Of a stretch of 14,006 bases of DNA, positions 12,689 to 14,006 are shown in pieces; the first letter of the stretch is position 1; each line of letters starts with the position of its first letter. The translations under genes and the position numbers were made by a program. The notes under the pieces were generated by a model. It was not told the origin of the DNA, searched no databases, and worked only from the letters and a program-made list of their open reading frames with translations. This stretch comes from CAXMNX01 sp964194845 (GTDB lineage: Bacteria > Pseudomonadota > Alphaproteobacteria > Rhodobacterales > Rhodobacteraceae): the NCBI GenBank assembly GCA_964194845.1, contig CAXMNX010000041.1:1-14006 (forward strand), given 5' to 3'.

Positions 12689-13438
12689 TTATCCACTTAA
12701 AAATGCCTCGACGGCCGCTTGAAATTCTCGCGGCCTGTCGGCATGGAGCCAATGGCCCGCGCCACGGAGCTTCGCGAATTTTGCCTTCGGGAACAATGCC
12801 TTGATACCTGCGCGATGTTCAGGCCGCACATAATCGCTGTCCGCGCCGGACAGAAACAGCGTTGGGCCGTCAAACCGCGCGTCGGTTTCCGGAAACCCCA
12901 TGATCCGGTCCATCTCGCGGCGAAGAACCTCCAGATTTAGCCGCCAGCGTTTGTTCTTCGCATCGAGCGACTGCAAAAGAAATGCCCGTATACCTGGGTC
13001 CGACACGACAGCTTGCATCTGACGATCCGCGTCGCCACGGGTCTCAACGTTTGCGAGGTCCATGGTCTGCATCGCATCAATCATCGGCATTTGGGTGTGG
13101 CGATACGCAACCGGCGCGATGTCTGCGACAACCAGCTTTCGGACCCGCGTGGGATATTTGAGCGCCAGCATCATGGCCGCTTTTCCGCCCATCGAGTGGC
13201 CAAGCACATCGTGTTGCCTAACGGTGATTTCGGTCAGATCGTTGGCCAGATCGTGGTAGGTGTGCGTGTCAAACCACGGGCTTTCGCCATGGTTGCGCAT
13301 GTCCGCCGCGATCACGGTTCGCGTGACCGACATTCTTTTTGCGATGGCGCCCCAGTTTCGCGCCGAGCCGAACAATCCGTGCGCGATCACAAGCGGCGTG
13401 GCGGAACCCGCGCTTTCATGGACGACCGTGTTCAACAT
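12689..13438 (-). CDS. Alpha/beta hydrolase, YbfF-like esterase
   Basis: 249-residue alpha/beta hydrolase. VIAHGLFGSARNW (17-29) supplies the oxyanion loop after HG. RNHGESP (48-54) and the nucleophile elbow GHSMGGKAAM (80-89) with Ser82 are typical of YbfF-type esterases. FLSGADSDYV (195-204) holds the acid residue (Asp200 or Asp202), and GAGHWLHADRP (226-236) holds catalytic His229. Expected action is hydrolysis of a small ester or thioester in the cytoplasm; the natural substrate cannot be told. No signal peptide. The ATG at 13438 has only a weak GAGAA motif upstream, but the N-terminus fits relatives. It is divergent, with 39 bp between, from the membrane protein at 13478. The stop overlaps a TTATCCACT, a one-mismatch DnaA box, probably by chance. 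Confidence 0.93.
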   Translation of the reverse strand: MLNTVVHESAGSATPLVIAHGLFGSARNWGAIAKRMSVTRTVIAADMRNHGESPWFDTHTYHDLANDLTEITVRQHDVLGHSMGGKAAMMLALKYPTRVRKLVVADIAPVAYRHTQMPMIDAMQTMDLANVETRGDADRQMQAVVSDPGIRAFLLQSLDAKNKRWRLNLEVLRREMDRIMGFPETDARFDGPTLFLSGADSDYVRPEHRAGIKALFPKAKFAKLRGAGHWLHADRPREFQAAVEAFLSG

Positions 13439-13477
13439 GGGTTCTCATATCGCGGTGCTCGGGGTATCGCCAGTGGT

Positions 13478-13843
13478 ATGGAGATGCAGGAACGCACGAA
13501 ATCTCTGGCCACCAGGATGGCCGCGCAGCTTCGGGTTCGCGGTGATGGCCTTGCCGACGTGGCCGAGCGCGCCGGGCGGAAGTTGCCAAAAAGGCTGCGC
13601 GACGACGCGCAGGTGATGATCGACGCCGAAGCGCTGGGCGGTCACCCGAAACTGGCCAAACAGATCGACGCCAAGCGCGTGGGCCAGGCCGAACGCCGGC
13701 TCAGTGCTTTCCTTGACAAGCAGAACCCATCCGTCGAACGGCGGAGCGAGATACTTGACGCAGTGGCGAAAATTGCTTTTGTCCTGGTGACAATCGTTCT
13801 CGCGGTATTTTTTACGCTTCTTTATCGCGGATATTTCGACTGA
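13478..13843 (+). CDS. 121-aa C-terminally anchored membrane protein
   Basis: Starts MEMQERTKSLATRMAAQL at the ATG at 13478; ATGs at 13484 and 13517 are also in frame and no start has a strong ribosome binding site. Residues 1-95 are polar and helical, rich in Arg, Lys and Ala (DGLADVAERAGRKLPKRL at 23-40, then HPKLAKQIDAKRVGQAERRL at 56-75). A single hydrophobic helix follows at about 98-116, with a short end YRGYFD. So it should sit on the cytoplasmic face, anchored by its C-terminus. No family recognised. The upstream part of the same open frame, from 13013, is antisense to the hydrolase and not counted. It is convergent with glyA, with 16 bp between stops. Confidence 0.65.
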   Translation: MEMQERTKSLATRMAAQLRVRGDGLADVAERAGRKLPKRLRDDAQVMIDAEALGGHPKLAKQIDAKRVGQAERRLSAFLDKQNPSVERRSEILDAVAKIAFVLVTIVLAVFFTLLYRGYFD

Positions 13844-13859
13844 CGCCGGGTGCCCCCAC

Positions 13860-14006
13860 TTACGAGTAAATCGGGAACCTCCTGCACATCCCGCTGACCT
13901 CGCTTTGCACGCGGGCCTCGGTATCGGCGTTGCCGTCCTCGCCGCCCGTTGCCAGACCATCGACGACCTCGGTGATCCAGCGGGCGATCTGGCGGAACTC
14001 GTCCTC
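13860..14006 (-). CDS. glyA: Serine hydroxymethyltransferase, C-terminal end (runs off window)
   Basis: Minus-strand frame open from the right window edge to a TAA at 13860, giving the last 48 residues. It begins EDEFRQIARWITEVVDGLA and continues with DGNADTEARVQSEVSGMCRR before the end FPIYS. The 'F..IA.WI.eVvdgL...geD......E..V..eV..lc.rFPiY' pattern is the typical C-terminus of bacterial and especially alphaproteobacterial GlyA, which converts serine and tetrahydrofolate to glycine and methylene-tetrahydrofolate using PLP. The catalytic lysine and cofactor site lie outside the window. The gene is convergent with the 121-aa membrane protein, so the two may share a terminator, although none was seen in the 16-bp gap. 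Confidence 0.9.
   Translation of the reverse strand, partial: EDEFRQIARWITEVVDGLATGGEDGNADTEARVQSEVSGMCRRFPIYS

Noticed and set aside
12689..12697. TTATCCACT as another DnaA box
   Set aside because: One mismatch and it overlaps the stop codon of the hydrolase; probably chance.
13013..13477. 5' extension of the 121-aa protein frame
   Set aside because: Antisense to the alpha/beta hydrolase; the real protein begins near 13478.

Overview
The window looks like chromosomal DNA of an alphaproteobacterium, most likely a member of the Rhodobacteraceae. It is GC-rich. It carries the alphaproteobacterial cell-cycle regulator GcrA, an argD-argF pair, LepA, a TadG-like Flp pilus protein and the 3' end of glyA, with sequences typical of that group. 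No rRNA, tRNA, IS element or CRISPR array was recognised.

Layout. Positions 1-243 hold the 5' end of a TadG-like gene (minus), cut by the window edge. gcrA (minus, 572-1120) is divergent from argD (1656-2840) and argF (2893-3819), two arginine-biosynthesis genes that probably form one operon. A hairpin-rich intergenic stretch leads to a minimal ParB/sulfiredoxin-fold protein (minus, 4022-4270). A second GC-rich hairpin cluster follows, then an unrecognised 384-aa protein with a GTG start (minus, 4468-5622). lepA (5735-7534) ends inside a perfect 41-nt fold-back. Facing it is an AT-rich, probably acquired PD-(D/E)XK endonuclease-like gene (minus, 7679-8635). A MAPEG membrane protein (8873-9283) follows.

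From 9500 to 12690 the window is rich in very small genes: two minus-strand mini-lipoproteins (38 and 46 aa) with strong ribosome binding sites and lipoboxes, a 43-aa single-pass membrane protein, an orphan Phd/YefM-like antitoxin preceded by 12-bp direct repeats, and a run of three 56-76-aa proteins with an N-terminal membrane segment. Between them lies almost 1 kb (10716-11702) with no convincing protein gene. It contains three GANTC sites within 51 bp, a consensus DnaA box, a near-consensus DnaA box, and a 400-nt stretch of successive hairpins including two cUUCGg tetraloops.

The right end holds an alpha/beta hydrolase (minus, 12689-13438), a divergent C-terminally anchored membrane protein (13478-13843) and the 3' end of glyA (minus, from 13860).

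The most interesting material is the noncoding block at 10814-11470, a candidate DnaA/CcrM-linked site next to a candidate structured RNA, followed by the small membrane proteins. Other points of interest are the acquired nuclease at the lepA 3' end and the fold-back that contains the lepA stop codon. All functions of unnamed genes are inferences from sequence read by eye.
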